64,000 bases of DNA from Bacteroidota bacterium (lineage in GTDB: Bacteria > Bacteroidota > Bacteroidia > Bacteroidales > Prolixibacteraceae), in the NCBI GenBank assembly GCA_024278975.1, contig JAJRSD010000083.1, forward strand, positions 24,967 through 88,966, in the 5' to 3' direction. Positions 54,600 to 63,759 of the stretch are shown here, piece after piece (positions within the stretch are counted from its first letter, which is position 1; each line of letters starts with the position of its first letter). Made by a program: the position numbers and the translations under genes. The notes below the pieces were generated by a model. That model ran no database searches. It was not told the origin of the DNA and was given only the letters and a program-made list of their open reading frames with translations.

Positions 54600-57500
54600 T
54601 TATTTACTCAAATCTTTAATCCGAATATTTCTGAATTTCAATTCCGAACCATGCCCAAGAAAACCGATGTACCCTTTTTTATTCAATAATCCCGGATGAT
54701 TTTTATGATCCAGTGTTCCGTTTTTACTGGCTTCGGCAATGTCGCCATCTAAAATAATTTCGCCATTTAGAGTAATTGTTATTCGATTACCTTTTGCGAT
54801 TACCTCTTCGGTATTCCATTCTCCTACAGCATTTTGGAAACCACGTTTTGCAGGAATTACTCCGTAAACCGAACCGTGATACTGGTACTCGTGAAGGTTC
54901 GCATAAATGGCAGCCGTGTTCTCAAGAATTTGTAATTCCATTGCTTTGTAAGCAGCATCGCCTTCAAGTGGTGCACGAATTCCAAGACCGTTATTTGCTC
55001 CCGGAGTAAGCTGAAATTCGAACCGGAAAATAAAATCGCTGTACTCTTTCTCGGTGAAAAGATTTCCGTGCCCACCCATTTTAGGGTTCACAATCAACTC
55101 TCCATTTTCGGCATAATAATCGGTTTTATTTCCCTGCCAGCCATCTAAATTTTTACCATTGAAGAGCGAGACAAAACCATCGGCTTTCTCTTGCTCTGTC
55201 AGCCCTATCTCTTTTGTATTAATTTCGCGAACATAAATATTGCGGAATTGAAGTAGATTTCCATGTGCCTGCAATTCAATTGCACCGGTTTTAAAAATCG
55301 GAATTTCACGATTCCAGTAGTTGTCCATTTTAATATTGTCAACCACCAGTTCGCCATTCAGATAAACGGTTACATTTTCGCCAATCATTGTAATGCGGAA
55401 AGTATTCCACTCATCAATCGGATTATCGGCAACTTTTAAAGGTTTGCTTATGTGTTTTTTATTATTGTACAATCCGCCTGAGCCAACCTGAGCACCAGAT
55501 TCAACCCGCGAAGTATCCCAAATCTGAACTTGTGGAGTGCCACGTAAATATATTCCACTGTCGCCCTCTTTTGTAATTAGCCAGTCAACAATTAACTCAA
55601 AATCAGCATAATCTTTTACCGAACAGAGATTATGTCCTTTCCCGCTAAAAATAATTTTACCATCTTTTACACTCCAGTTTTCCGATACTTTTTTATCAGC
55701 TTCGGCCTGTTTTTGTGCCAACTCATCCTCGCTCATTTCGGCGCGGGTAATTGGGTTGCCAACCAATCCTTTCCAGCCATCGAGATTTTTTCCGTTAAAC
55801 ATCGATACAAAACCTTTCTCTTTAGACATTTTTGCAAGGTAATTATCAATATCAATTTTAAAGTACTGACTATCGCCGCCAGTCATAATCGATTTTGCTT
55901 TTTCAAGTAAATCACTCACAATCTCGCCCGAGAAACCATTATTCTGATTATTTGTTGGCAAGGCAATTTTCATGATTGAAATGGAAGTAGCTTGTTGTAA
56001 CTCCTCATCGTCAATAAATTGTTCTAAATAAATTAACGAAAGGAAAGTTTTTAATTTACCGATGGAAGAAATGACACTGTTTTTATCGTCGTCTGAAGAT
56101 GCGTACGGCATTATTTTACGGTATTGCAACAGTTTTTGGTCGTCGGGGATTTTTGCCGAACCAACCATTCTTACGAAGTTTGAGAATGCTTTTTGCTGGT
56201 AATTGCCCGTTGAAGTTTTGCAAATTTCGTAAAGCGATTTCGACGCTGAATAATCTTTCCAGTTTGTTAATGCTTCGAAAGCTGCATCTTTGGTTTCGCC
56301 GGTTGAAGTGTTAAAATAACCGCTAACAGTTTTGAGTGCAACGTCTCCACCTATTTCAGGAAGGATTGAAATAATTCGTGATTTTTTATCGGTAGCTTTT
56401 AAGGCTGTAAATATTTTGCCACCCTCTTGTTGTTCTGTTTGAACTCCTTTTGCCGCAGCAACAACTGCCATTTGAGTTTGTGTAATCTCATTTTCATCCT
56501 CAACAGAAAGTAAAAGTTTAATTAGCTCATCCAAATTCTTTTCGGTTGAAACTTTTTTAAGTGCATCAAAAGCAGCTATTTTTTCATCATTATCAGCCGA
56601 CGATGTAGCTTCAAATATCTCATCGAAATATTGCGAACCTGCTTTGGCTGCAATAATTTCGATGAATGCAGCTTTTGTTGTGCCCGATGTTTTATCTAAT
56701 TGTACAGCCACCGGTGCGAGATGATTTTTATCGAGTATTTGTAAAAGAACAGCTTTTGTGGCTTCAATATCGTTTCCTTTTGCGAGGTGCGAAATTAATG
56801 CTGAAGTAGATTTTGATCCCTCCAGTTTTGCAAGTGCAACAACTGCCTCCTGGCGAACAACTGCTGATGTTGAATTTAAGTTTTCTTCAATAAAACCGAC
56901 AGCAAAATTATCACCTCTATTTCCAAGCATATAAATAATCTCAGCTTTTGTTTCAGGATTTACGTTTACCGCTTTTGCTACCCATGCACGAGTGTCGGCA
57001 ACTCCGCCAATTTTTTTGGCCGTATTTAATACTGAATATCGGAATGCTTTGTCGTTGTTGTCAACGGCATCCAATAAAAGAGGAGTAGCTTCGTAACCCA
57101 GGTATTTAGCGTAAATAGAGAGAGCCGTTGAGTAGTTGTGTAAAAGGTCAGCCGATTGGTTTGCTTTAAAAATTTCGTTGCAGGCTTTTTTCATCAACTC
57201 TGTTTCGTTTTGCTCGCCCAAACGATTTGTATAATTTAAAAATGCTTCGGCGGCATCGGTTGCTTCGTATTTAAAATCTACTGCTTTTGCAGCTTTCAAC
57301 ATTGTTTTATACGAATCGGGGACCCCAATATTTGCCAGAGCTGCAAGTACAGTCTTTTGCATACATGGTTTACCCGAATTTACAAATGGTGTAATTTTAT
57401 CTACTGCATGCTGGCATTTTAATGTGCCGAGTGCCCGTACCAAAGTAGCTCTGTTTTTTCCTTCAACAGAAGGAAGTGCAGCCATAATATTTTTGGCAAC

Positions 57501-57992
57501 TTTTTTAATTCTTAATGCTAAAAGTGTTTGTGTTGCCGGCTCGCAAAGTTCTGTTTCGGTTAAATATGCAGAAACTTCAGCTATACATTTTTCGCTGCCA
57601 ACCATATTTAGCTGGTTCAATAAAAAAGTTTTTACCTCGGTGTCTTTAGCTGCTTTTAATGCAATTAAAATATTGTCTTCGGCGAAAGCTCGTGCCTCCT
57701 CTTTACCAAATTGACTTGCATATCGGGCTAAACTGTTTATTGCAAAACGTACCGCGGTATCGTCGCCAACTCCCGGGGGAGTTAGCTCTGCTGCTAACTT
57801 TCGAAATCCTTCAGGACCAATATTTATCAGCTCAATCATTGCTTTATCGCGATGAGCCAGAGTTTTGGTTGGCATCTGCGCCAAAACATCGGCAACTTTA
57901 GTATCTAAAGTTCTGTTGTCTTGCGCAAAACTGCTGATGCTAAAAACCGTAAGCATCAAAATTGCTATTATTTGAAATGTATTTTTGTTCAT
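54600..57992 (-). CDS. HEAT-repeat protein with two DUF1080 (3-keto-disaccharide hydrolase-like) domains
   Basis: This 1130-residue exported protein has a signal peptide (MLTVFSISSFAQ). An alpha-helical HEAT-type region of about 700 residues follows (repeats such as VRQEAVVALAKLEGSKSTSA). Two concanavalin-like DUF1080 domains end the protein, each opening with FVSMFNGKNLDGWKG or FVSLFNGKNLDGWQG and containing DSGIYLRGTPQVQIWD or NNGLGIRAPLEGDA. DUF1080 domains are now known to include 3-keto-glycoside hydrolases. The Gfo/Idh/MocA gene just upstream in the same direction would supply the 3-keto product, so the pair probably forms an oxidise-then-cleave route for glycosides. Confidence 0.9.
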   Translation of the reverse strand: MNKNTFQIIAILMLTVFSISSFAQDNRTLDTKVADVLAQMPTKTLAHRDKAMIELINIGPEGFRKLAAELTPPGVGDDTAVRFAINSLARYASQFGKEEARAFAEDNILIALKAAKDTEVKTFLLNQLNMVGSEKCIAEVSAYLTETELCEPATQTLLALRIKKVAKNIMAALPSVEGKNRATLVRALGTLKCQHAVDKITPFVNSGKPCMQKTVLAALANIGVPDSYKTMLKAAKAVDFKYEATDAAEAFLNYTNRLGEQNETELMKKACNEIFKANQSADLLHNYSTALSIYAKYLGYEATPLLLDAVDNNDKAFRYSVLNTAKKIGGVADTRAWVAKAVNVNPETKAEIIYMLGNRGDNFAVGFIEENLNSTSAVVRQEAVVALAKLEGSKSTSALISHLAKGNDIEATKAVLLQILDKNHLAPVAVQLDKTSGTTKAAFIEIIAAKAGSQYFDEIFEATSSADNDEKIAAFDALKKVSTEKNLDELIKLLLSVEDENEITQTQMAVVAAAKGVQTEQQEGGKIFTALKATDKKSRIISILPEIGGDVALKTVSGYFNTSTGETKDAAFEALTNWKDYSASKSLYEICKTSTGNYQQKAFSNFVRMVGSAKIPDDQKLLQYRKIMPYASSDDDKNSVISSIGKLKTFLSLIYLEQFIDDEELQQATSISIMKIALPTNNQNNGFSGEIVSDLLEKAKSIMTGGDSQYFKIDIDNYLAKMSKEKGFVSMFNGKNLDGWKGLVGNPITRAEMSEDELAQKQAEADKKVSENWSVKDGKIIFSGKGHNLCSVKDYADFELIVDWLITKEGDSGIYLRGTPQVQIWDTSRVESGAQVGSGGLYNNKKHISKPLKVADNPIDEWNTFRITMIGENVTVYLNGELVVDNIKMDNYWNREIPIFKTGAIELQAHGNLLQFRNIYVREINTKEIGLTEQEKADGFVSLFNGKNLDGWQGNKTDYYAENGELIVNPKMGGHGNLFTEKEYSDFIFRFEFQLTPGANNGLGIRAPLEGDAAYKAMELQILENTAAIYANLHEYQYHGSVYGVIPAKRGFQNAVGEWNTEEVIAKGNRITITLNGEIILDGDIAEASKNGTLDHKNHPGLLNKKGYIGFLGHGSELKFRNIRIKDLSK

Positions 57993-58041
57993 CTTTTCAA
58001 TATTTAATTATAAAGTTTAATAAAGTCTCTCTTTTTCTGTT

Positions 58042-58069
58042 CCCCTCCGTCGGAGGGGTTAGGGGAGGC
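58042..58069. repeat. Short GC-rich hairpin repeat between the two operon genes
   Basis: CCCCTCCG/CGGAGGGG forms a stem with a T centre, followed by TTAGGGGAGG. It matches the style of the element at 41755-41785. It sits in the 78-base gap between the oxidoreductase stop and the DUF1080 gene start. Confidence 0.6.
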
Positions 58070-58070
58070 C

Positions 58071-59342
58071 TTAAATAGTCCACGGTGCACGCATGGGTTG
58101 ATTCATCAATCGGTTTGCACCTTCGTCATCAATAAACTCAAGTTTATCGGGGTCGAAATGCAGAGTGCGTCCTAAACGAACAGCAGTAATTCCAAGGTTT
58201 ACAATTGTTGCCGAACGAAATCCGTTCATCTCATTCAATGCGAATTTTTTACGCGATTTTACTGATTCTGAGAAAATCTTAATTTGTGGTTCCGGCTCAG
58301 GCAGCGTTTTTATAAAACTTTGCAGGTTCGGAATGTCCGATTTGAATCCTCGGAAAATTTTTCCATTTGGTCCTTCGATATATGCTGCGTCTTTATCTTT
58401 GTTTTCGCCGTCGAGAATTATCTGGCAACCATCGGCGTAAGTGTAAGTAATTCGTCTCCACGAACCCACTGCATCGTAATGTTGCTGCGGTGCATCCACC
58501 TCAATTTTCACCGGGCTGGTTTCGTCTTTTCCCAACATATATTGAACAGGGTCGAGATAATGTTGTCCCATATCTCCAAGTCCACCGCCATCGTAATCCC
58601 AGTATCCACGGAATTTAGAGTGAACACGTAAATGGTTATAAGGTCGGTGCGGTGCAGGTCCCAACCACATATTATAATTCAAATTTTCAGGAATTGGTTC
58701 GGGCGTGAGATTGTGTTCGCCACTCCAGTAGAATTTCCAGTTGTAGCCGGTAATTCCACTTACCGTAAATTTTAAAGGCCATCCGAGAATCCCACTGTCG
58801 ATTACTTTTTTTAGTGGTTTTACATCGGTTCCCAAACCGTAAAAATTATCTTTAAAACGAAACCAGGTGTTTAAACGAAACATTCTACCGTGTGCATTTA
58901 CAGCTTCTACCACGCGTTTCCCCTCGCCAATTGTACGTGTCATCGGCTTTTCGCACCAGATATCCTTTCCGGCTTTTGCAGCTTCAACAGCCATTAAACC
59001 GTGCCAGTGCGGTGGCGTGGCAATATGTATAATATCAACTTCGGGAAGCTGGCACACTTCTCTGTAATCGTCGAACTGTTTTACATCGTAATCGATTAAG
59101 CTTTTTGCCTTTTCTAAATGCTGCGTATCAACATCGCAAATTGCAACCACACGAGTACCTTCGTAAGGAATGTGTCCGCGTCCCATTCCGCCAACTCCAA
59201 TAATTGCTTTAGTTAATTGGTCTGACGGTGCCAAAAAGCCATTTCCGCCCAATACGTGGCGAGGAACGATTGTCATTCCAATACCCGCTGCAAGGGAACT
59301 TTTTAAGAATCTCCTTCTTGTAGATTTATTATTTGAATCCAT
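58071..59342 (-). CDS. Gfo/Idh/MocA-family oxidoreductase with Tat signal
   Basis: This 423-residue protein starts with a Tat signal (TRRRFLKSSLAAGIGMTIV). The Rossmann part is KAIIGVGGMGRGHI, then VVAICDVDTQHL, ATPPHWHGLMAVEAAKAG and the catalytic-type EKPMTRT. The C-terminal domain has WDYDGGGLGDMGQHYLDPV with the partner histidine. It resembles the oxidoreductase at 18446-19759 in length and export but has a canonical GxGxxG. With the DUF1080 protein downstream, it probably oxidises a sugar ring at C3 in the periplasm. Confidence 0.93.
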   Translation of the reverse strand: MDSNNKSTRRRFLKSSLAAGIGMTIVPRHVLGGNGFLAPSDQLTKAIIGVGGMGRGHIPYEGTRVVAICDVDTQHLEKAKSLIDYDVKQFDDYREVCQLPEVDIIHIATPPHWHGLMAVEAAKAGKDIWCEKPMTRTIGEGKRVVEAVNAHGRMFRLNTWFRFKDNFYGLGTDVKPLKKVIDSGILGWPLKFTVSGITGYNWKFYWSGEHNLTPEPIPENLNYNMWLGPAPHRPYNHLRVHSKFRGYWDYDGGGLGDMGQHYLDPVQYMLGKDETSPVKIEVDAPQQHYDAVGSWRRITYTYADGCQIILDGENKDKDAAYIEGPNGKIFRGFKSDIPNLQSFIKTLPEPEPQIKIFSESVKSRKKFALNEMNGFRSATIVNLGITAVRLGRTLHFDPDKLEFIDDEGANRLMNQPMRAPWTI

Positions 59343-59368
59343 TTTAATTGGTTATTGATTTGAAGTAT

Positions 59369-59376
59369 CAAAAATA
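59369..59376 (-). promoter_or_regulatory. -7 promoter element for the Gfo/Idh/MocA-DUF1080 operon
   Basis: The minus strand reads TATTTTTG (TAnnTTTG), 26 bases from the ATG at 59342. Confidence 0.45.
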
Positions 59377-59560
59377 ATAATGTTTTTAGATTAATAGGTA
59401 ATTATAAGTATTTCAAAAAGATTAAAAAACATTAAATTACTATTTGAAAAGGTATTATGGGTTTCGTTGATGAAATGTTGAAAAATAAAATTGGCTAAAA
59501 CAAAATTGGTTGGGTTCATTTTATATCTTTAAAACTTTCAAAAAAATATAAATTTACAGT

Positions 59561-60448
59561 ATGAAAAATATTCCGGTAATCACAGTTTCAGGTAAATCGT
59601 TGGCAGAAACTTACGAAGCAGCATTAATTAGTTTGTACGAAAAAGGTACACGTTTTAAAACTCAGTACGATAAACCGGGCGATCCGCAAAGTATCGACTG
59701 CACAATGAATATGACAATTAATGAACCGGAAACCGATCCGATGATTCACATGGCATTTCCGGGAGGAATTGATGATTTGAAAGAGTATGTTTTGGAATTG
59801 AAAGGGTACAAAAATCACTGGGTAAAAAATATAAATGACGAAAAAGATACCCGCTGGGAATATACTTATCACGGGCGTATTAAAAATTATGGTGTTTGGC
59901 AAGAACTTCAAAATGGCGAGTCGGTTGAAGTTGGACCGTTTAAAGTTGACCAGATTGAAAATGTGATAAAGAAACTTTCTGATCAGCCATTTACACGACA
60001 GGCACAAATGATTATCTGGATGCCAAATCTGGACACCGATTGTTACGACCCTCCATGTTTGCAGTCGTTGTGGTATCGCATTCTGGAAGACGAGGATGGA
60101 GTTTACTGGTTAAATTGCAACATTCGTTTCAGGAGTAACGATGCGTGGGGCGCGAGTTTTATGAATATGTTTGGTTTTATTCAGTTTAATAAAGAGGTGA
60201 TTGCTGCCGGGGTTGCTGCAAAAACCGGGAAGACCGTTAAACTGGGGCGTTTAAACTGGCAGGCCGATTCGTACCACATTTACGGGAAAGATATTAAAGC
60301 TGCAAAAGAGCGTCTTTTCGACCGGGTTGAAACCATGCCTTTTGAAGAACGAACCATGCCATTTAACGACCCGTTTATTCGAGATATGTACGACGATGCC
60401 GAACCAATGGTTATTCAAAAAATTAAGGAGTTTGATGCCAGACATTGA
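59561..60448 (+). CDS. Thymidylate synthase-family protein of the archaeal-like type
   Basis: This 295-residue protein has thymidylate synthase landmarks: the start VITVSGKSLAETYEAAL, the catalytic cysteine in DPPCLQS (C166), RSNDAWGASFMNMFGF for substrate phosphate and base contact, and DSYHIYGKD near the end. The order and wording resemble archaeal ThyA-type enzymes and pyrimidine hydroxymethylases rather than the common bacterial ThyA with its LPPCH motif. It may make dTMP or modify a pyrimidine nucleotide. It is a single gene. The absence of an adjacent dihydrofolate reductase gene leaves its cofactor partner open. Confidence 0.82.
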   Translation: MKNIPVITVSGKSLAETYEAALISLYEKGTRFKTQYDKPGDPQSIDCTMNMTINEPETDPMIHMAFPGGIDDLKEYVLELKGYKNHWVKNINDEKDTRWEYTYHGRIKNYGVWQELQNGESVEVGPFKVDQIENVIKKLSDQPFTRQAQMIIWMPNLDTDCYDPPCLQSLWYRILEDEDGVYWLNCNIRFRSNDAWGASFMNMFGFIQFNKEVIAAGVAAKTGKTVKLGRLNWQADSYHIYGKDIKAAKERLFDRVETMPFEERTMPFNDPFIRDMYDDAEPMVIQKIKEFDARH

Positions 60449-60644
60449 GAGGGCTTGCAGTTGCAGTTAAATGCCATTCCCGCCATGCGGATATCTTTTC
60501 GATGTGGAGATTTCAGGGAAAAGACATTTATAATCAGTTGGTTACTGATTCAAAAATTCAACAAAAAATTTATTAGAGATCCAGATAATATAGTTTTAAG
60601 GTTTGACTAGATAAGAATAAGCTACGAATAAAAGTTAATTCCAC

Positions 60645-61511
60645 TTATTTGTGTAACCCGATTGCCCTTAAATATTCAAGAAGCATTGCCGGCTCGTTGG
60701 TTTGAATGATGTTTGCTCCGTATTTTGTCAGCTCTCCAAACATCTTCTCCATATCGCCGTACCTCATTTTTGCATCTGCCTCACCAAGAGAATTGATCCA
60801 GATACGTGAATTATTATTACGTAAGAGCTTGCCAACTTTTTTTGTGTAAAACGAGGGGTCGATGTGTACTACCGCTGGTTTGAAGATATGTAGAGCCGAA
60901 TCGGCCATTTCGTAGGAATATGCCCGTGGCATAAATATTGAGTTGCAGTCCATCTCTTTAATTGAGCGCAAAGCGTTATAATCATTGTCGAAATAAAAAA
61001 CCTGATCTGCCACATTCATCCTATTTACAACTTCTACTATTGGTTTGAGATTCCCGGTTTTCAGGTCGATATCGATCATTATATTGCCTTTGGTAATTTT
61101 TAGCACATCTTCAAAAGTGGGAATAGTTTCATCTGTAAGAATACCCAACCAGTTTTTTAGTCTGAACTGTTTTAATTCTGCCAGAGTATAATCTTCAATT
61201 TTCCCTTTGCCATTAGTTGTCCGCTCAATTGTGCGATCGTGCATCAACATCGGAACTCCATCTTTCGATATCTTTATATCGAGTTCAATTATGTCGACAC
61301 CAAGTCTTATTGACTGTTTGGTGGACAGGACAGAGTTCTCGCAATTACCAATATGAGCACCCCGGTGGGCAGCAACCAATACTGTATTCGATTTGGCATT
61401 ATTGAACTCTTTTGTGATATAATTCAGATCGCTTTTTTGTGCGAAGAGTGAAATGTTTACAAAAAGAAGTAAAAGCAGAAGCCTGGTAGTAATCAAATTT
61501 ATTTTCATCAT
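60645..61511 (-). CDS. Glycerophosphodiester phosphodiesterase
   Basis: This 288-residue protein has a signal peptide (LLLLLLFVNISLFAQ). The GDPD fold shows VAAHRGAHIGNCENS with the catalytic histidine, VDIIELDIKISKDGVPMLMHD with the metal-binding Glu/Asp and second histidine, and DRTIERTTNGKG. It probably hydrolyses glycerophosphodiesters outside the cytoplasm to glycerol-3-phosphate and alcohol. Start 61511 or 61508 cannot be distinguished. It stands 84 bases after the CotH-like gene on the same strand. Confidence 0.92.
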   Translation of the reverse strand: MMKINLITTRLLLLLLFVNISLFAQKSDLNYITKEFNNAKSNTVLVAAHRGAHIGNCENSVLSTKQSIRLGVDIIELDIKISKDGVPMLMHDRTIERTTNGKGKIEDYTLAELKQFRLKNWLGILTDETIPTFEDVLKITKGNIMIDIDLKTGNLKPIVEVVNRMNVADQVFYFDNDYNALRSIKEMDCNSIFMPRAYSYEMADSALHIFKPAVVHIDPSFYTKKVGKLLRNNNSRIWINSLGEADAKMRYGDMEKMFGELTKYGANIIQTNEPAMLLEYLRAIGLHK

Positions 61512-61595
61512 AAATTTTTTATAAAGTTAAAAATTCTATCATATTTTTTTGATGCACCTTTTGTATAAATCTTAAGGGTTTATATTAGCTATGCA

Positions 61596-63119
61596 CTACT
61601 CTGTTAAACAAATCTTATAACTCTTCGAAAAGTTCTGACAATTTACTTTTACAATGTAAAATGCAGGTAAAAGATTAAGTTGTCGTAAACTTAAAGTAGT
61701 TTCCAACGGATGTGTATTTTGATACATTAACACACCAGATATTGAATATATTGCAATATTCATTTCGGTTTCAAAATTACTGTTGTCAACTTTTATATTT
61801 AATATATCGTTTGTCGGATTCGGATAAATAATCATATCCGTATTTTGCATTGCTATCAGCTTGCTACTTACATTATACGGTTCATCGGCAAATGGCGAAC
61901 CACTAATATTAACCGAACTTGCCCAATATCCATGTTGATTTGGGTCTCCCTCAGGATTCCGAATCGCCGACACCAACGAGTTTCCATCTCCATCCGGTTC
62001 TTCCGGCCAGGGCGATTTATCATCGTACGTAAAATGGATTATTGCGTTGCCATTAGAATCGTGCAGAAGCACCTCTTCGCCACCGTTAGAGAAATATCCT
62101 TTGTAATTTCCCGACGACTCCATTCCATAAAATTCGTAAAACTTATCTGTCTTCGAGCTGACAATATAAAATTCGCCACTATTCAGAATTTCATTTTCAG
62201 GAAATTCGTAATATACGGCTGAGTCTAAAACTAATCCGCTAAGATTTAGAGATCTATTCCCTGTATTTTTAAATTCAATAAATTCAAGTTTTTTTCCTTC
62301 AGTAGTATCGATACCAACAATATAATCAAGCGGGTGGTAATGCAACTCTGTTACTTTAAGCGACGAAAAATCTTCGTTCGTTTTAAGGAAATTCACCTGT
62401 TTTATTGCTCCCCAGTTTCCATTATAATAAACCCGTGTTTTTAATACTGTTGTAGAATTAATAGAAAAAGGGTAGTCGTTATATAACTTTGTACTTTCAG
62501 AAATTTTACCGTCAATTTCTCCGGGATCGGTTCCGTCGAAAGTATAATAAATAATTCCAACATTGCCGGGATTACTTATATCAACCGATATAGATTCTTT
62601 GAATTTACTATAAGGGAGTTTAATTTCTATGGTATTTCGTTTTACTACAGGTGCATCTGGCGATGAATATATTTTAGCACTTTTAAGCTGATCTATAACA
62701 ATGGCAGTTCTTTCCGGAAAATAGTTATTACGCATATTGTTTATCTCCGGAATCCAGTTGTCGTTTTTCGTATAAGGATTGGAGTTTCCTCTGGTATCGC
62801 CCCATCTTGCCGATTCTGCAATTATAGCCAGATCGATTTGCGACACTCTTTTCCCAAAACTAACTCTGTTAATATTCACATCAGAAAGAGCATGCTCAGC
62901 ATCGTAAATCAGTGCTTCAACTTTAACCATATCATAATCTGCTGAATTACCGCCAAAGTAATCTTCGGCATAATTTGCCTCCAAACGCTCCTGTGTTTGA
63001 TAAAACCCCCAATACATACCATTTAAATACTTAAAATTTGAATGAGAAGGAAGAATTGTTTGAGCATCAACAGAAAAAAATGAGATAAGGGGAATAGCGA
63101 TGAGAAATAAAAATCTCAT
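61596..63119 (-). CDS. CotH-like / lamin-tail protein with T9SS sorting domain, apparently missing internal and N-terminal parts
   Basis: This protein of about 507 residues has a signal peptide (MRFLFLIAIPLISFFSVDAQ; start 63119 preferred over 63161). The first part reads LNGMYWGFYQTQERLEANYA and EDYFGGNSADYDMVK, the middle of a CotH kinase-like domain. It jumps directly to IYDAEHALSDVNINR and IAESARWGDTRG, which lie much further along in relatives. A chitobiase-like YYTFDGTDPGEIDG segment, a lamin-tail domain (LKVTELHYHPLDY, EFIEFKNTGNRSLNLSG) and a type A T9SS sorting domain (MIIYPNPTNDILNI) follow. It is probably secreted and cell-surface attached; the kinase part cannot be complete. Confidence 0.75.
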   Translation of the reverse strand: MRFLFLIAIPLISFFSVDAQTILPSHSNFKYLNGMYWGFYQTQERLEANYAEDYFGGNSADYDMVKVEALIYDAEHALSDVNINRVSFGKRVSQIDLAIIAESARWGDTRGNSNPYTKNDNWIPEINNMRNNYFPERTAIVIDQLKSAKIYSSPDAPVVKRNTIEIKLPYSKFKESISVDISNPGNVGIIYYTFDGTDPGEIDGKISESTKLYNDYPFSINSTTVLKTRVYYNGNWGAIKQVNFLKTNEDFSSLKVTELHYHPLDYIVGIDTTEGKKLEFIEFKNTGNRSLNLSGLVLDSAVYYEFPENEILNSGEFYIVSSKTDKFYEFYGMESSGNYKGYFSNGGEEVLLHDSNGNAIIHFTYDDKSPWPEEPDGDGNSLVSAIRNPEGDPNQHGYWASSVNISGSPFADEPYNVSSKLIAMQNTDMIIYPNPTNDILNIKVDNSNFETEMNIAIYSISGVLMYQNTHPLETTLSLRQLNLLPAFYIVKVNCQNFSKSYKICLTE

Positions 63120-63259
63120 TCGAATTAAAAAATAAAAATATTTAAGATTGATAACCTGCATAAAAATATGTTAAAATAACAAAGTTTAATTAGCTCAAAG
63201 TAGCGTGCTAAAATAGTATAGTTCTACTTATTCCGTTACAATTGTGCCAATATTTTATT

Positions 63260-63385
63260 TCAGATACCAACATGATAACCTTTGGCATGAAAAATTATAT
63301 CGCCTTTTTTGTCTGCAATAAAAACTTCAGACAACTCCCGAAACAACAACCCTTTTCGCCATAACTTAAATGTATTTTTTATAAT
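63260..63385 (-). other. Possible unrecognised coding remnant
   Basis: Immediately downstream of the lyxose-isomerase-like stop, another frame reads NTFKLWRKGLLFRELSEVF and IADKKGDIIFHAKGYHVGI before a TGA at 63260-63262. The composition looks protein-like, but it has no clear start and no family match. It may be the tail of a lost gene. Confidence 0.25.
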
Positions 63386-63689
63386 CGGAAGCTAAAAGAT
63401 GCAGGGGAGCTTCATCTTCAATAATATCAGGGAAACGGCCTACTTCATCGTAAAAACGATTGTCGGAACTATCGTCGTTAACTGCGCTAACCTCGCCAAC
63501 CAACACTTTCCCTTTTCCTGCTTCGCCATAAAATTTATGATAGATTCCCTGCTCTAAACAGATGCTTTCGCCCGGAGTAAGAATTACTTTTCCGCCGGCA
63601 GAAATTGTACGACTGATTCCATCTATTTTCATCTCATTAAAAAACTCTTTCGACTCTCTAATCAGTTGATTAATCTCACTTCTTTTCAT
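63366..63689 (-). pseudogene. D-lyxose isomerase-like gene with large in-frame internal deletion
   Basis: This 107-codon frame begins MKRSEINQLIRESKEFFNE, the N-terminus of cupin-type D-lyxose/mannose isomerases, and then passes straight to IDGISRTISAGGKVILTPG, EGKGKVL-type strand, GEVSAVNDDSSDNRFYD and VGRFPDIIEDEAPLHLL, which is the C-terminal third. Complete relatives have about 225 residues; the central part with the metal-binding histidines (the HxH/E cupin motif) is absent. The reading frame is preserved, so a shortened protein could be made, but it should be inactive. Confidence 0.75.
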
Positions 63690-63702
63690 AAAATTGTATT
63701 TA

Positions 63703-63753
63703 GGGGACTTCTAATAATTCCTTCTTGAAAGAAAGGAATTATTAGAGGTCCCC
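63703..63753. repeat. Strong stem-loop (21-bp arms)
   Basis: 63703-63723 (GGGGACTTCTAATAATTCCTT, given here in two parts: GGGGACTTCTA and ATAATTCCTT) pairs with 63733-63753 with one mismatch around a 9-base loop. It lies between the GH92 stop and the lyxose-isomerase-like start. No long T run follows on either strand, so it is a repeat-type hairpin or a weak terminator. Confidence 0.7.
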
Positions 63754-63759
63754 TTTAAT

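Noticed and set aside
60433-60576. Open frame after the thymidylate synthase-like gene (SRHADIFSMWRFQGKDI)
   Set aside because: Only about 45 codons, no clear start or family; it may be a remnant but cannot be supported.
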